64,000 nucleotides of DNA from Stromatinia cepivora (GCA_014898415.1 RCTD01000035.1:124001-188000), one strand, 5' to 3'. Numbered from the stretch's first letter, positions 24,107 through 36,253 are shown. Numbers and translations: made by a program. The notes: a model not told the origin generated them from the sequence alone.

Positions 24107-27100
24107 TACCCCTGGATGAGCTGACTACGTATGTAGTACGGGATAGTCAATGAAACATATATTTCTCACGACACAGGGGCCATTTTGGGACTTGGAGACG
24201 AGGCGATCGATATTATGACCGCGGACAGTATGACAGAGGAAAGGGTAAGAGGATGCAGAAAGCCTATCAAAATTTGACATCATTTACGATCATTCTAAAG
24301 AATAGAAGCAGACGCGGCATACCCCTTCAATCCTACTCTATATATCAATAGCGAAAGTTGCTTTTTCGTTCTTTTGAGAAGGTGGGCAACTACATCACCT
24401 CGGAACTTCAGTGATAGGTGCATTGGAGGCAAATCCGCCGGATGGCTTGTTGCGAATACGATCAGACGAACAATCAAACCTTTCAGTTAATCATCGTTAT
24501 TACACCATTTTCGGAAGCACACAATCGTACCTAACGGATTTCGATCTGACAACCATAATCTCGAGTTAGCTTGACTAGATCATTTTCTTCTAGGTTCAGG
24601 GGGCATGTGTCAAGAATGGATTCTCAGACGATCATAGCTAGGGCGCTGCAACTTCTTCTACGTAATCTCAGTGCATAAAGCCTTTAAACGGTGGTGAAAA
24701 CTTTGGTGCCAGTCGGAACCCATCCTTAGTCGGCCAGTAGTGGCGGGGATTTCAGTCACTAGGCTCACCTTTTGACCGCTGAATTAGGAGCTTTTGAAAA
24801 AAAAAAAACTCTCTAGGAACAGCACGAGTTTTCCTTGCAAATTAAGGTGGAATGATGGCCACATGTCCACATCAATACCCAATTTATCGAATAACGATTG
24901 GTGTTCCTGAATCATTTTCGCTTTTAAGAAGCCCCAAGCTGAATGCGATACTGCTATCCGACCGCACTAAGCATGAACTTGGAGCTCGCATCCATGATAG
25001 TGTCGGAAAATGATTACATACCTGATCCGAGTCATCGTTAGGCTCTTCTCGTCTGGCATCTCTTGGGGTATTCTTCGGCCAGGCTGCGATCTTCAATCAG
25101 CCCTCTCTCAACGCTCATTTCGTATATTTCCGAGTTGCCTTAGTCTCTGCAATGCTGGGAGACGAGAAATCTTAGTGAGACGCCAAAAATGGGCTTTGAA
25201 CTTGTATTTGTTTCATTCTGATTGACATCTGCGGTCATGTACGAATTAGGGTGGTAGATGGATGCCAGGGCCGTTTTGACGTAATCACCGCATTAGACGC
25301 TGTAATATGTCGCAAAGTGTCATTATTCTGAGGTGACAATAATTGGCAGCCATCACAATCAGAACACTGCACCTGCTTCAAAGGCACGAGGATACGGTAC
25401 CACACTAACGCACGATAACTCCTATGAAACTTACACAGAGTTCGCTTAGGTAATTTTATAGACATCGAGACACATGAACATGAGACATTTCATTCACGTT
25501 GACGATTCACGAGCATAAGTTGTGGTGCCAGCATGGACTGGAAGTTACCGGCAAAAGGATTTTTGAATATCATCTGAATGATGCATGGACTACGGACTTC
25601 ATGCAAGTTCCCATCCATATCGATTCATTCAAATGCTGGAGTGGGGGTAGTCGGACTGTCTCGTCATGTTTGCTGCAGTAGCAATCCCGATTTGCATGCA
25701 TATCTACAGTAGATTGTTATCATGTCCCTGCCTGTGCCAGCCCTGTACTTTACAGGCAGCTCAAAATAAACATCAATATAATGCTCAGTTGGATATCATT
25801 TTACTTTTTATACTGAATATTCTCGTTCGTATTAGCCTACACGGTTTCTTGCTACAATATCTATGGCCAGCTTATCTGCGTTTGTCGTTTCTAGCGAGGC
25901 ATGTCTGGTCGACCCCGACCATTATAGACTACTAGGTCAATAATTTAAGTTCATGATTATATCCTATATTTATCACGATTGAAATTGTAGCATTCCATTC
26001 TTCTTACCTCTTCTTAGTTGGTAGCCGGTTGAAATTCCTCCAGCGGCCAATCTGCAGCCTTTGCAGGCCGAATACAATTTCTTGCATGATTGTTACACAG
26101 CAGAAGTGACAATCGACCATCAGGTCGACACTGCACCCTTCCTGCATGCTTTCTTTTGTGCCGTAGATGTTTGCAATGCATCTTAACCATCCAGAGTTTC
26201 CCAAACAATATCAGAGTCCCCGAATTCATTCGCCGAAGGTATATCATGCAGGCCAAGTGCCGGCAGGAGCAGTTCTTCATATAACATGGACGTCGGCATT
26301 CGATTTGACAGCTTCCACAACGCATTAAACGTGGTTTTTTTTCCTGAATAGCTCTTCGCAGTGAAGATGCTCCCTTGATACCAAAGATCAAATTCAATGA
26401 TTGTTGGGGCTTCATAGAAGCATAGCAGGAGAAAAGAAAATTGGGTTGAGCAAGCTGAGTATGCCAAGATTCAATTCAGGTAGATGTATGACTTCGAAAC
26501 TAAATGTTTTACAGTGAAAGATAGGTATCACATCACATCAAGTGCCTACAGCATTTACTCTTGGGCAAACAAACAAATTCTCAAACGACTGGTGTCCTGG
26601 GATTCTGTCTGAGTTTCGGAACGTGATCGTCCTTTCAATATTCGGCCAATTTATGATCACGGAGACTCAACAATTATTTGGAATACAAATTGGGCTCTTA
26701 CGAGAGTACCATGATTTTCCCTGCTTGAAGGTCTTGTGGTAGAGTCCGGTCTCCCATTGCCTATCTTGGGTATGCAGACTTCCACATGGACTGTCCCGTG
26801 CTTCACGAGGTCCGTTTACAGAAACTATTCGAAGGTGAGGTAACTAATTTTGGCCTATCTGAAGGTGGTAAGATTCGGCCGGGCAAAAGTCTTGGTCACT
26901 AATTACAGAGACAAAAGAGGTCTACTACCAGTCAAAGAGCACGCCTGATCGTTCGTACTGCTATCCGGTGCTGTTTGACATTGGGTCACTCAATGGATTT
27001 GATACCGGCAATCAACGTCTAAATGCGATTGAACCAGTGGAAATTGTCACCACAAGTTTCGATCAACATGGCGAATCTCTCACCATATCTCCTTAACACG

Positions 27101-28911
27101 TTTTTATTGGACATTCCTCCGTCGGTGTGGGATTCCCAAAGAAGGAGATAGACACATTTTAGTTAAAAAATGTCGGACATTTTGAGAGGTTTGAAAGACG
27201 TGGCCCATAGCATTTTCGTTCCGACGATGATATCCCAATTATTGAGCTCATACCTCCACGTGATTGACATCGCCACAAATTCGATGTTGCGACACAAAAT
27301 TTCGGCAAGCTTGAACTTAATCCACTCTCAACTGTCACAACATATTCTTTTCCTTTTTTTATGTTCCGAGAGGCTCTTTGTATACTTTAACAATATCTAA
27401 ATCGGGGACCTCACCTCATGACATGGTCGCCGACCTCGCACAAGGTATTTCAATTTTCGACCAATCAACACTTACCAATTGCAGACTGACGCTTGTCGCA
27501 AGCGCTTGCTCTGCGGCGAAGCGTTATTGAACTCGACGATAAAGCATCGTTGTGAGCTTCTCCCCACCGATAAGCGCTTATGCTTAAATCAACGATCAAA
27601 CGCAGGAACGACGGTACCTTGGTACTTACTCAATGATATCATGAACCTCGAACTCGTCTATCCCCCACCTGTGCACCCTTGTACTACGCTATTGATTATC
27701 AATCCAATAAGGCTGAGGATTTCATCATCATGGATATGTCCCTTGGCTCTACATCCACTACGAAGTCGACACTGCATGCTAGCTGAGATATTTCTGAAAC
27801 GCCATCAATCATCGTCGAAGAATACACGGTTCAGAGGAGTTTCTTGAGCGTTGTGGAACTATCTGCTCGAAGAGGCGTTCTGATCCCAACTAAAGTGCTT
27901 TTCAGTGTGTAATATTGACGTTTCGAAATTGTCACACATCCAATCTATATCTCGATCCTTGAGATCAATAGTCTGTTCATGGGTCTATAATCAGAAAAGA
28001 AATCTACTCAACGGACGACTAGGGTAACGGATTATGAATCGATCACGATGTTCACTAATATTTCCAAGGTATCATTGTTCACGATTGAATTGGAAATATT
28101 TCCTTCAGCTGGGCAGATCTTTTGCGCTCGGTTCGTTGGAATTATTCACGCGATTAACAAATGGAAGAGGTAAAATGGAATGTCATCCATTAAAAATCCA
28201 GATCGTCAGGTTGGAGTACGAGATCGCAGTCTATCCAATATTGATTGAGTTGGTCCACACTACAGCTGGTACTAACAGGAAACATGTCAATTGGACAAAT
28301 GGCAGCCAGTGACGTGCGCCGCCTAGAAATTTTGTGGTTGCGGCTATATCCGCTAAAGGAACCACTTTGTGATAGGCACCATCCAGGGCTGCTGCACAGC
28401 CATTCTATGATCGGTCGACTGCCCTTTTGGGACAATCAAATTGCTATTGGTTCTATTTTCACACGGCACATCAGGGTTTTTCATCACGACTATGGCTTGT
28501 TCCCTTTAGTACAGTAAGCATTTGGGCTTCTTTGAAGACAACGCCCCTGCTGCTTACAGGTTCCAAACGATGGGATTTAACAGTACGTTAGATGACTAAT
28601 ACTAGCCCTACAAGTTCGCTCCAGAAGCTCCATGAGACGTTGGGTCTACTCCAAACATGGCCAACATTCGCTCTTTCTGGCAATCATTTTGACTGCTCAC
28701 GGCTGTGCCTCCAAGTTAGGGTATGCCAATAACAGCTTACTTATAGCTCTACCAGGTCACAGGCTACTATTAGCCTGAGCGCTTTTTTTTTTCCTTTTAA
28801 CCCGTCTTGCTCCGAGTCCTTCGAACTTGTACATATAGAAATGGGCAGTTACCTTCGGTTGTTTTTAGTAACTGTCTCTATATAAAACCGAATTTTCAGA
28901 ATTTCAACACT
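24107..28911. other. Gene-poor, possibly decayed region
   Basis: About 4.8 kb between the DUF202 locus and the MoCo-sulfurase-like gene. Many short frames exist on both strands without motifs. One weak candidate for a decayed reading frame is listed separately (26908-27909). No transposon ends, RNA genes or long repeats were seen. Confidence 0.5.
26908..27909 (+). pseudogene. Weak candidate: decayed coding frame with about ten internal stops
   Basis: One reading frame (codons from 26908, after a TTACAG acceptor-like site) gives protein-like stretches such as CYPVLFDIGSLNGFDTGNQR and ETPSIIVEEYTVQRSFLSVV, broken by stops but without an obvious frameshift. The first stops (TAA, TAG, TAG, TGA, TAA) could each derive from CAA, CAG or CGA by one C-to-T change, as RIP would cause. 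The number of stops is only modestly below random expectation, so the support is mainly the look of the residues. No family is recognised. Confidence 0.25.
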
Positions 28912-31047
28912 ATGGCATACAACCGGCAGGTCGAGGCCTTCAGAGAAGAAGAATATCCTATGATGAGAGGTAAGTTCACACAACGGTTCCGAGCTGATAA
29001 AACTTCCAATCGCTAAATCCGACCAGGGAAAACATATCTTGACCATGCGGGCACAAGTAAGACGTTACCACATCACTCCTGTTATCCCATTGATTCTAAG
29101 CCTTGATTTTCAATACTCGGCCTTTCTGCTCGTCAGATTGCTAGATTCATTCTCTTGGTCTTAGGAAACTATCTATATTGCAGAGTGCTAATCATGATGC
29201 GTGTAGCCATATACGCAAAGTCTCTGATAGACAAATTTTCCAAAGAGATGGTGGGAAATCTCTTTGGCAACCCACACTCGGCCTCAGCTCCAGCGCAGCT
29301 TTCTGGGTTTGTCGTCGACTCTGTGCGCGAAAAGGCATTAAAGTTTCTTGGAGCCGATCCCGCGCATTTTGACCTCGTCTTCACCGCAAATGCTACCGCA
29401 GCGATCAAATTGGTCGCAGAAAGTTTCAGAGATTTAGCGCTAGAGAGCTCGACGTCGGGATCATTTTGGTACGGCTATCATAAAGATGCTCATACGAGTC
29501 TCGTTGGTCCGCGGGAGCACACCAATGGCCAGCATCACTGCTTCACTACCGACCAAGAAGTAGAAGACTGGTTATTCGGTTACAGATCTTTACCCGGGAG
29601 AAGGGAAGATGATGAAACGCCAGGAATCTTTGCATTTCCCGGGCAATCAAATATGACTGGTCGTCGATTACCACTCTCCTGGAGTAAAAAATTACGGACA
29701 TCTACTCGTATTTCACACCAAAATACCTACTCCCTCTTGGATGCTGCAGGCCTCGCGACAACGGCCCAACTTGACTTTAGCGATCCGGATGCGGCTCCTG
29801 ACTTTACTGTCCTTTCATTTTACAAAATATTTGGTTTTCCCGATCTGGGAGCTCTGATAGTTCGCAGAAAATCTGCGCACATCTTGACTTGGCGCAAATA
29901 TTTTGGCGGCGGCACAGTGTCATCTCTGACAGTACTTCACGAAGCATCTTACCACAGAAAAGATGCCACGATTCATGATGGCTTGGAAGATGGCACATTA
30001 CCGTTTCACTCAATCATTGCACTTGGCTGTGCCATCGATGTGCACCATGATCTTTACGGCTCGATGGCGAACATATCCAAACACACAATGTTCCTCACTC
30101 GGCGCCTCTATGAGGGTCTATCCAACATTCATCATTCTAATGGCCGACCTGTTTGCGAAATTTACCATGACGCAACTAATACCCCCCCTTATACAGACGC
30201 CACTACCCAGGGTGCTACGGTAGCATTCAATATTCTGCGCCCGGACGGTAGTTACGTGTCGTATTCGACAGTAGAACAATTAGCCAACCTGAAAGACATA
30301 TACGTAAGAGCTGGGGGGCTTTGCAATCCTGGAGGCATTGCAAGCTATCTCAAGGTAGCACCCTGGCATTTCAAGCGAGCTTGGTCAGCTGGCCACCGAT
30401 GCAGCGAATCTGACAACACTGAGATAATCAATGGTAAGCCTACTGGTGTGGTGCGAGCCAGTTTAGGCGCTATGTCGATCTTTGCCGATGTCGACAATTT
30501 CCTCGCCTTCATGTTGGATACCTTTGTTGAAGATTCAAAGCAAACACTTATCATTACGGCGCAACCGCAGAATAAATCACCAATAGTCAGAACTCAAGGA
30601 GCCGTTAACCCGGTTGTCGTAAAAGTACCCGGAAATTGGCCTATTAGAGAGCTTTTCCCCATCAACACAGAGCTGAAACAGAACCCGAGAGACCGGCCAC
30701 TACGAAGATATGAATTGTACGATTATGAGATTAATCGGGAGAGAACACGGTCAAGTCATTCAACAACTTACCATTCGCCAGTTCACCATCTTTCAACCGG
30801 GTCAAATGATAGTGCGATAGTGATGTCGGCAACGGAAGTGAAATATTTGGACGAGATTAATAAAAGAGTGGGCCACGAAACTTGGCCCGCAAAACGGGAA
30901 GGAAGGCATTCGAATGAAAATGAAAAGGGAAAATCAAAAGAGTCACGGCCGACGGAAGAAAAGGGAAAGAGACCGGAAAAGACGTTATCGAAAGCCAAAA
31001 GTTTTTGGGGCTTGAATAAGGTCGTCAAGGGCAGGAGCAAGGGGTGA
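28912..31047 (+). CDS. Aminotransferase class V protein, molybdenum-cofactor-sulfurase-like N-terminal half only
   Basis: Three exons, 28912..28969, 29027..29056 (a 30-bp micro-exon) and 29207..31047, encode 642 residues. Splicing restores KTYLDHAGTTIYAKSLIDKF, the N-terminal signature of MoCo sulfurases. The PLP lysine is Lys236 in LSFYKIFGF. NLFGNPHSAS and TANATAAIKLV are also typical. The usual Cys-rich active segment (consensus GCFCNPGAC) reads GGLCNPGGI, keeping one cysteine (Cys402). After about residue 460 the protein turns Lys/Arg/Glu/Ser-rich and ends without a MOSC domain, which full-length eukaryotic MoCo sulfurases carry. The family uses PLP chemistry to move sulfur from cysteine; whether this paralog transfers sulfur to a molybdoenzyme is unknown. 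The PLP fold looks intact. The basic tail is unusual and may bind another partner or the membrane. Confidence 0.88.
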
Positions 31048-33404
31048 TCACCGTGCTTGGTTGCATTGCATGTCGGGGTCGGTTCCAAATGCTTGGAACG
31101 ATCAATTGAAAATTTTCGTGGGGTCAGGGGTGTTGGTGATGGAGCAGGCGCTTAAGAATGGTTATTAGTGGGATGATACGTTGATACATTCATCATGTAC
31201 ATGTTTGTGTCATGGTAAGTTGTTATACGTTGGGTTGCTGTTGTGAGAAGACTGCATATGCATGATACTGCTGGTTGACTTTAGCATATACACACTCAAT
31301 ATGTAATTTTTTTACAAGCAAGCGATTCCAAGGTTTTTGAACTCTGACTATCTCGTCTGATTTGGGGAGCATATGTGTATGTACGTGTAACTGGATCTTA
31401 CTCGTGCAGAAATTTTGGGGAGAGGGGAGAACCAATCATTTTTCTTAGATGCATATCGGTATGCATACATATCACAGAATACATAGTCTTTTATGGAATG
31501 TCCTGCACTTGTTTCTAGATTCAGATTTAGAGTCGGCTATTCGTCTTATTTGTAATGTAAATAGATGTACACGGGAACAGTCAGCGCTTAGGGAGAAACC
31601 TTGAGGTGACTGAAACTACATCGTATACAAGTAATATTTTGTACATCACACGTACCTATTTCCATTTAATACATATGATAAGCACTTTCCTGATCTAACA
31701 GACTAGGGTCGGATTTTCCTCAATTGTCCTTTTACCGAATCTTGCCCACCTCGGCGTTTCAACGTTATGATTTTTCTTCAGAAGAAGATTTGCATTTCAA
31801 AGCGAGAAAACATGCATCAGATAATCACAAGACTAACAGTCGTTGACAAGATAGTTAAACGGGTAATGGTGATTCCCAATGTAGTATACCAGATCACATC
31901 ATGTCATGTATTGATAATTGTTTTCACCATCACGGTTCCATCGACACTAAGCACACAAATAACCCGAGGGGCATCACATACGACGTAAATGTCCGAGAAC
32001 TTATTTACCTGTTCACTTGTTCACATTCATTTACGTTTTTATTCTCCAATATCGCCTATATCGGCTCTAATAATCACATACATGGATGATAATCTTAATA
32101 GCTCAGCATGATTCCTCAAAATGGACACCTGCATTCCAGGGAAAATATCGCTCACAAATCACAAATCGTCTATCTGCGCCCCCAAGCCTCAAGATTCCCC
32201 GTCCCGCTCGCGGCCTGGGTTAAGACAACGGTTCATGTGCTTTAGCCCTATCTTTCCTTTCCTTTTATGGATATGTGGAATACGGGCGGGTCTATGGTCT
32301 AGAATGTAGAAATACGGATTTGGATGTAAGATAAGCGGTGGTTTCGGGTTGCAATTGATATTCATTGGGGATTGATATCCATCGCCCCCCTTCCAAGCAC
32401 AGAGATCCCGTTGAAGGAAGATCATATGCATGGCTTGGATAATCATTTTATCGTGGAATCAAGGTAGTGCACTTATTGGGAATGGGGTAAGCTTACTGTG
32501 GTATCGTGGTATCAATATAAGTAATATGGAATCCCATGCGTATCCCATGCGTCTTCATCGGTACACAGAGAGCCGCTACCCAATCGCTCGGGCCTGGTGA
32601 TACTAGATTTGGATATGTGCACATGGCTTTACGACACATGATGTGAAAGGTATTGAGGTGAGTTCTCGAGGTGCATGGAGTGTGGTGTTTCAATATTCTG
32701 TATGGGGTAATATAATGGGATGTATTTGGATTGGATTGCCGATGGGCAGGTTTCTGCAGAGGGTTGGAGTTTGGTTAATGGTGATGAGAAGGGGGAATGG
32801 CCAAGATGGCTAATTTGTTGTTGAAGATGCAGAAGAAAGAGGGACCCGGGGGTCAAAGAAGAGGGTTACGCTCGGAATTGTATTGGGTTGTTACCCCGCA
32901 TTTTGTCACATTTTTTATCACATGGCGATCACATTTCGCCCATGCAATATATCTAATATGCATGATGGGATGATCAACACTGGAAATTATCAAGCTATGA
33001 CATGTTATGATTTTCGCTGTATGAAAGTAGTAGTTATGATCAAGGACTGTGTGGTACTGCATTGATATCACTTCTGATAAACTTGAAATTATGAAAACTA
33101 TAACCATGGTTTTCATCATCGGTGTCTGTTTAAGCTAACCTATCTACCAAATGATAATCCATATGAAGAACCATCATGAAAATGAAATAATCTGCGCAAA
33201 TCTAATGTCCATGCTGAAAACAATGTGTAAAAATCGCAATGCCATGAGCAGGAATGAGCTCTATGAAGTGAAACCCACGAAGTAAAATCCATGAGCACAA
33301 CGTGAATCAAACCAAATCCATCCGTGAAGATATCCTCTAAACTGTGCATCCATAATACTCCAAAGAAACAGCGCAAAACTCCCCAGATCTCAAGATAAGC
33401 ACTG
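31048..33404. other. Intergenic, no gene seen
   Basis: Spaces the convergent 3' ends of the MoCo-sulfurase-like gene and the Kex2-repeat gene. It contains short frames only. No repeat, RNA gene or promoter could be supported. Confidence 0.55.
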
Positions 33405-34369
33405 TTAAACCATCATAATAGCACCCATAACAATAGCGAGTACAGTGAAAGCCGGAATACCCAAGCCTGTACCTGCACTGCATGATGGGTTTTGGTATGG
33501 TGAAGAACCGCAGTCGTTTTGTCTAGTTCCTAGAAGTTCGGCTTTGGCGCGATTGCTGAGCTCGACGAGGTTGATAGGAGAATCTTGACGGTTGCTGAGC
33601 TCGACGAGTCTGATGGGTGCACCTTGGGCGTTACGAGCGCGGATGGATCTGTAATTGGCGATGTTGCGGTTGCTCAGTTCGACGAGATTGATGGGGGAAT
33701 CTTGACGCTTTTCAGGAAGTCGGAAGAGATTGATAGGATCATCACGCTTTGAAAGTTGAACGAGGTCGGTTGAAGAATCTTGTCGCTTTTCAGGAAGGTG
33801 AGCTAGATTGAATGGTGGAGATTGACGCTTCTCAGGGAGTTGGATGAGGTTAATTGGGGAATCTTGACGCTTCTCTGGAAGCTGAGCGTTGCTGATAGAA
33901 TTATCGCGCTTCTCAGGAGGTTGAATTAAGTAAAGGGCACCATCAAGTTGGACCAAGTCAATGAGAGCATCACGCTTCTCTGGAAGCTGAACCAAGTTAA
34001 TGGGACCATCACGCTTCTCCCTAGAACATTAAATAGTCAGTAATTACATCAAGTCAAGCTCTCTAGGAACATGAGGAACAGAACCCATAGTACAAAGTGA
34101 AGAAGAGACTTGCAAAAGATTACACGTAAATTAGAACTTCCAAATCAGCGAGTTTAAAATAGAAGAACCAATTATACTTACAGAAGTTGAATAAGACCGA
34201 TAGGATCGTCACGCTTATTGCTAAGCCCAACAAGATGAATCGGAGAATCTTGAGCAGCACGAGCATACTCAACACCTGCACCCATTGGAGCCGTAACAGA
34301 AGTTGGGGCCGCAATGCAGAGAGAAGTGAAAATGAGGAGGGAGAGTTTGATGATGCTTGAGGAATGCAT
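33405..34369 (-). CDS. Secreted Kex2-processed repeat-peptide precursor (KEP/RiPP-like) with GPI-like tail
   Basis: Two exons, 34369..34182 and 34020..33405 with a 161-bp intron (GTAAGT donor, CTAG acceptor), encode 267 residues. A signal peptide (MHSSSIIKLSLLIFTSLCIA) is followed by about twelve imperfect repeats of pattern (Q)D-x-P-I-N-L-V-x-L, most ending in PEKR or SKR; nine KR dibasic sites are present, and the last repeats end in SNR instead. Kex2 in the Golgi would cut after KR and carboxypeptidase would trim the basics, giving peptides near DSPINLVQLPE. The C-terminus has four Cys-flanking residues (NDC...PSCSAGTG) and a hydrophobic end (IPAFTVLAIVMGAIMMV) like a GPI signal. Known families with this layout are KEPs, dikaritin precursors and repellent-type surface peptides; which applies is undecided. 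No UstYa/DUF3328 gene is nearby. Confidence 0.85.
33547..34252 (-). repeat. Degenerate tandem peptide-coding repeats (about 39-42 bp units)
   Basis: About twelve units inside the precursor gene encode variants of DSPINLVQLPEKR; the intron (34021-34181) interrupts the array after the second unit. Units near the 3' end of the gene (DSPINLVELSNR) are closest to each other, suggesting recent duplication there. One unit is fused (DALIDLVQLDGALYLIQPPEKR), apparently by loss of an internal cleavage site. Confidence 0.85.
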
Positions 34370-35817
34370 CTTGATGGTAGAGTTTGAGTATTTGAAGTAT
34401 AAGATTGTGCAATTGAGTGCAAGAGTGCAAGAGTGCAAGAGTGCAAGAGTGCAAGAGTGCAAGAGTGGATGTGTGGAAGTTGTAGTGTTGTTGATGGTTG
34501 GAGGTGGGAGAATTGGGGTTGGATTGTTTTTTGCTTCTGGAAAAGGGGAAGTAGAGATCGAGAGCTGTGAGAAGGCTGTTGGAAGTTGAGAAGTTGTTTA
34601 TGTTCCGAATATCGGAAGGGTGACTGAGAAAACATGGAAATAGAGGGCCAGCAAGGCAGATATTGAGACTTATCACTCATGAAAGTGAGAAGAGGGTTGG
34701 TGATAGTAGTGAACATTGTTGAGATGAGTCTCAGGTGTGTATGATTGTTCAGAACAGATCCATCTTATTATCACTCCAATACGAGGTACACAGAACAGAC
34801 ATGAATATAACTCTGTTAGCAGAAGATTGGTCAATCCAACATTAACGTTTAAACTTTTTGCATTCAACCTTCACTTATTCATGATGTAAATACCAGTTGC
34901 CAAATCCTATATAATTAGATTTGGGTGTCTGTCCATGCAGCAAGCATGGATCAATCCATTCACTCAGATGGCTTAAACACTTCATATGGAACGGGTGACA
35001 ATGACTTTTCACTATAAAAGACGAACCTTTAAGGTTCTTGACTCTTTGCAGCTGCTACATTGTGAGATCTTGGGGTTCTTTGTATCATCCGGGAATGATC
35101 TGATATCAGTTGAGAGCAATTCAGGTATATGACATGACTGGTGGACTGCTGGTAGGTAATGATAAATTTCCTCATTGATGTGCCTACAGCGCCCTCGATG
35201 GGGCCTGTTATAGGTTCGCGACTACAGCTATTCCAGCTATGAGAGTATAGTTTATCAACCGTACCCGTTGAATGAACTGGATCAAGTGAACCAATATGCA
35301 TGGTGATAGTCAGAAGTTTAACTAAATACTCTGAAGAAATATCAACAGCGGCAATCGGCAGTGCCGGCAAGATGGTGGCGACAACAGAGTGAAAGTCTTG
35401 CAAAAAGGAATGACAGCCACAGGAAGATCAATATGGCATAATGAGGGCATGGAATTGTTCGTAACTATAACAAAGGATATGTCCTTCCATTTATAACATG
35501 TGCGTCTCAAGGAGATGTGGGAAAATAGTGAAAACAGCGGTCTCTGTTGCAGTCGCAGGTATCATCCCAATCGGACACAAGGAAAGACCGACGTAATCCA
35601 GGAGCATCATTGGGTTGCCATGATTTATCCTCGCCCGAGTCCTCCATAGGTAATTCATAGTATCAATAACCAGTATTATCATTCCATTTCATGCCACTCC
35701 TTCATACACGCTCCTTCGATCAAATAATCCAGATTAACGAACACCATACGCCGTTTCATCAATCCCAGAAATTCTATGCCTATCTCATATATACCTTCGG
35801 TGGTCGCCAGTCGCTTA
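34370..35817. promoter_or_regulatory. Upstream region of the Kex2-repeat gene
   Basis: Contains the promoter and leader of the repeat-peptide gene and the 3' flank of the V-ATPase subunit f gene. The only distinct structure is the 8-bp minisatellite at 34415. No other coding frame is supported. Confidence 0.5.
34415..34466. repeat. 8-bp minisatellite GAGTGCAA, about 6.5 copies
   Basis: Perfect head-to-tail copies of GAGTGCAA lie 46 bp upstream of the Kex2-repeat gene's start codon, in its likely 5' leader. Because 8 is not a multiple of 3, all minus frames read the same CTLALLHS-type peptide, which makes spurious short frames here. Confidence 0.95.
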
Positions 35818-36253
35818 TCAAGAAAGAGAAATAGCTCCTCTTCGATTGTCGCGGAAATGTAGGAAAGCTTGGAAACCACAGCCAACGATGAAAATCTATC
35901 GGTTAGCACAGAAATTAGCTTAGCTTAAGCAACGGAATGGAATGGAACAAAATGGATAAATGACTATCTGATCTCGAATCATTGAAAGGTCCATTCAGAC
36001 ATACCGCATAAACAACTACAGCACCAAAAACAGTAGCGGCAACCGCAGCCCCATCTTCAGGATCCTCCTTCCCGCCCAAAAGTGCGTGATTGTTGCTCTT
36101 GAAGAGAGCACCGATGATAGAGAGGATGATAATGGCAAATACGGAGATGACAATACTGCGCAATAGTTAGATATTGAAAGAGGCAGAACATTAGACAGTG
36201 ATTAAGGGCACGAACCAAGACCAAGCTTGCATTACTCCTACGACGGGCTTCAT
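35818..36253 (-). CDS. V-type proton ATPase subunit f (YPR170W-B / RNase-kappa family)
   Basis: Small membrane subunit of the Vo sector of the vacuolar H+-ATPase. Three exons on the minus strand, 36253..36216, 36155..36005 and 35895..35818, encode 88 residues; introns are 60 and 109 bp (GTTCGT and GTATGT donors, CTAAC branch sites). The spliced protein starts MKPVVGVMQAWSCIVISVF and contains SNNHALLGGKEDPEDG, AATVFGAVVVYA and GCGFQAFLHFRDN. These align, from memory of the family, with the yeast 85-residue subunit f (MRPVV...AW.C, NDPEDGPAVA, CGFQVYL). Two membrane helices flank the conserved DPEDG loop. Two independent junctions restoring the family pattern make the model strong. It is easy to miss because no single frame exceeds about 50 codons of the real product. 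Confidence 0.92.

Noticed and set aside
33400..34260. Peptide repeats considered as a CRISPR-like or DNA satellite array
   Set aside because: Repeat spacing is set by codons and KR sites within one ORF with a signal peptide; spacers are absent and the host is eukaryotic.
34269..34676. Minus-strand frames rich in HSCTLALL
   Set aside because: They arise from the GAGTGCAA minisatellite, which reads the same peptide in every frame; they overlap the leader and exon 1 of the Kex2-repeat gene.
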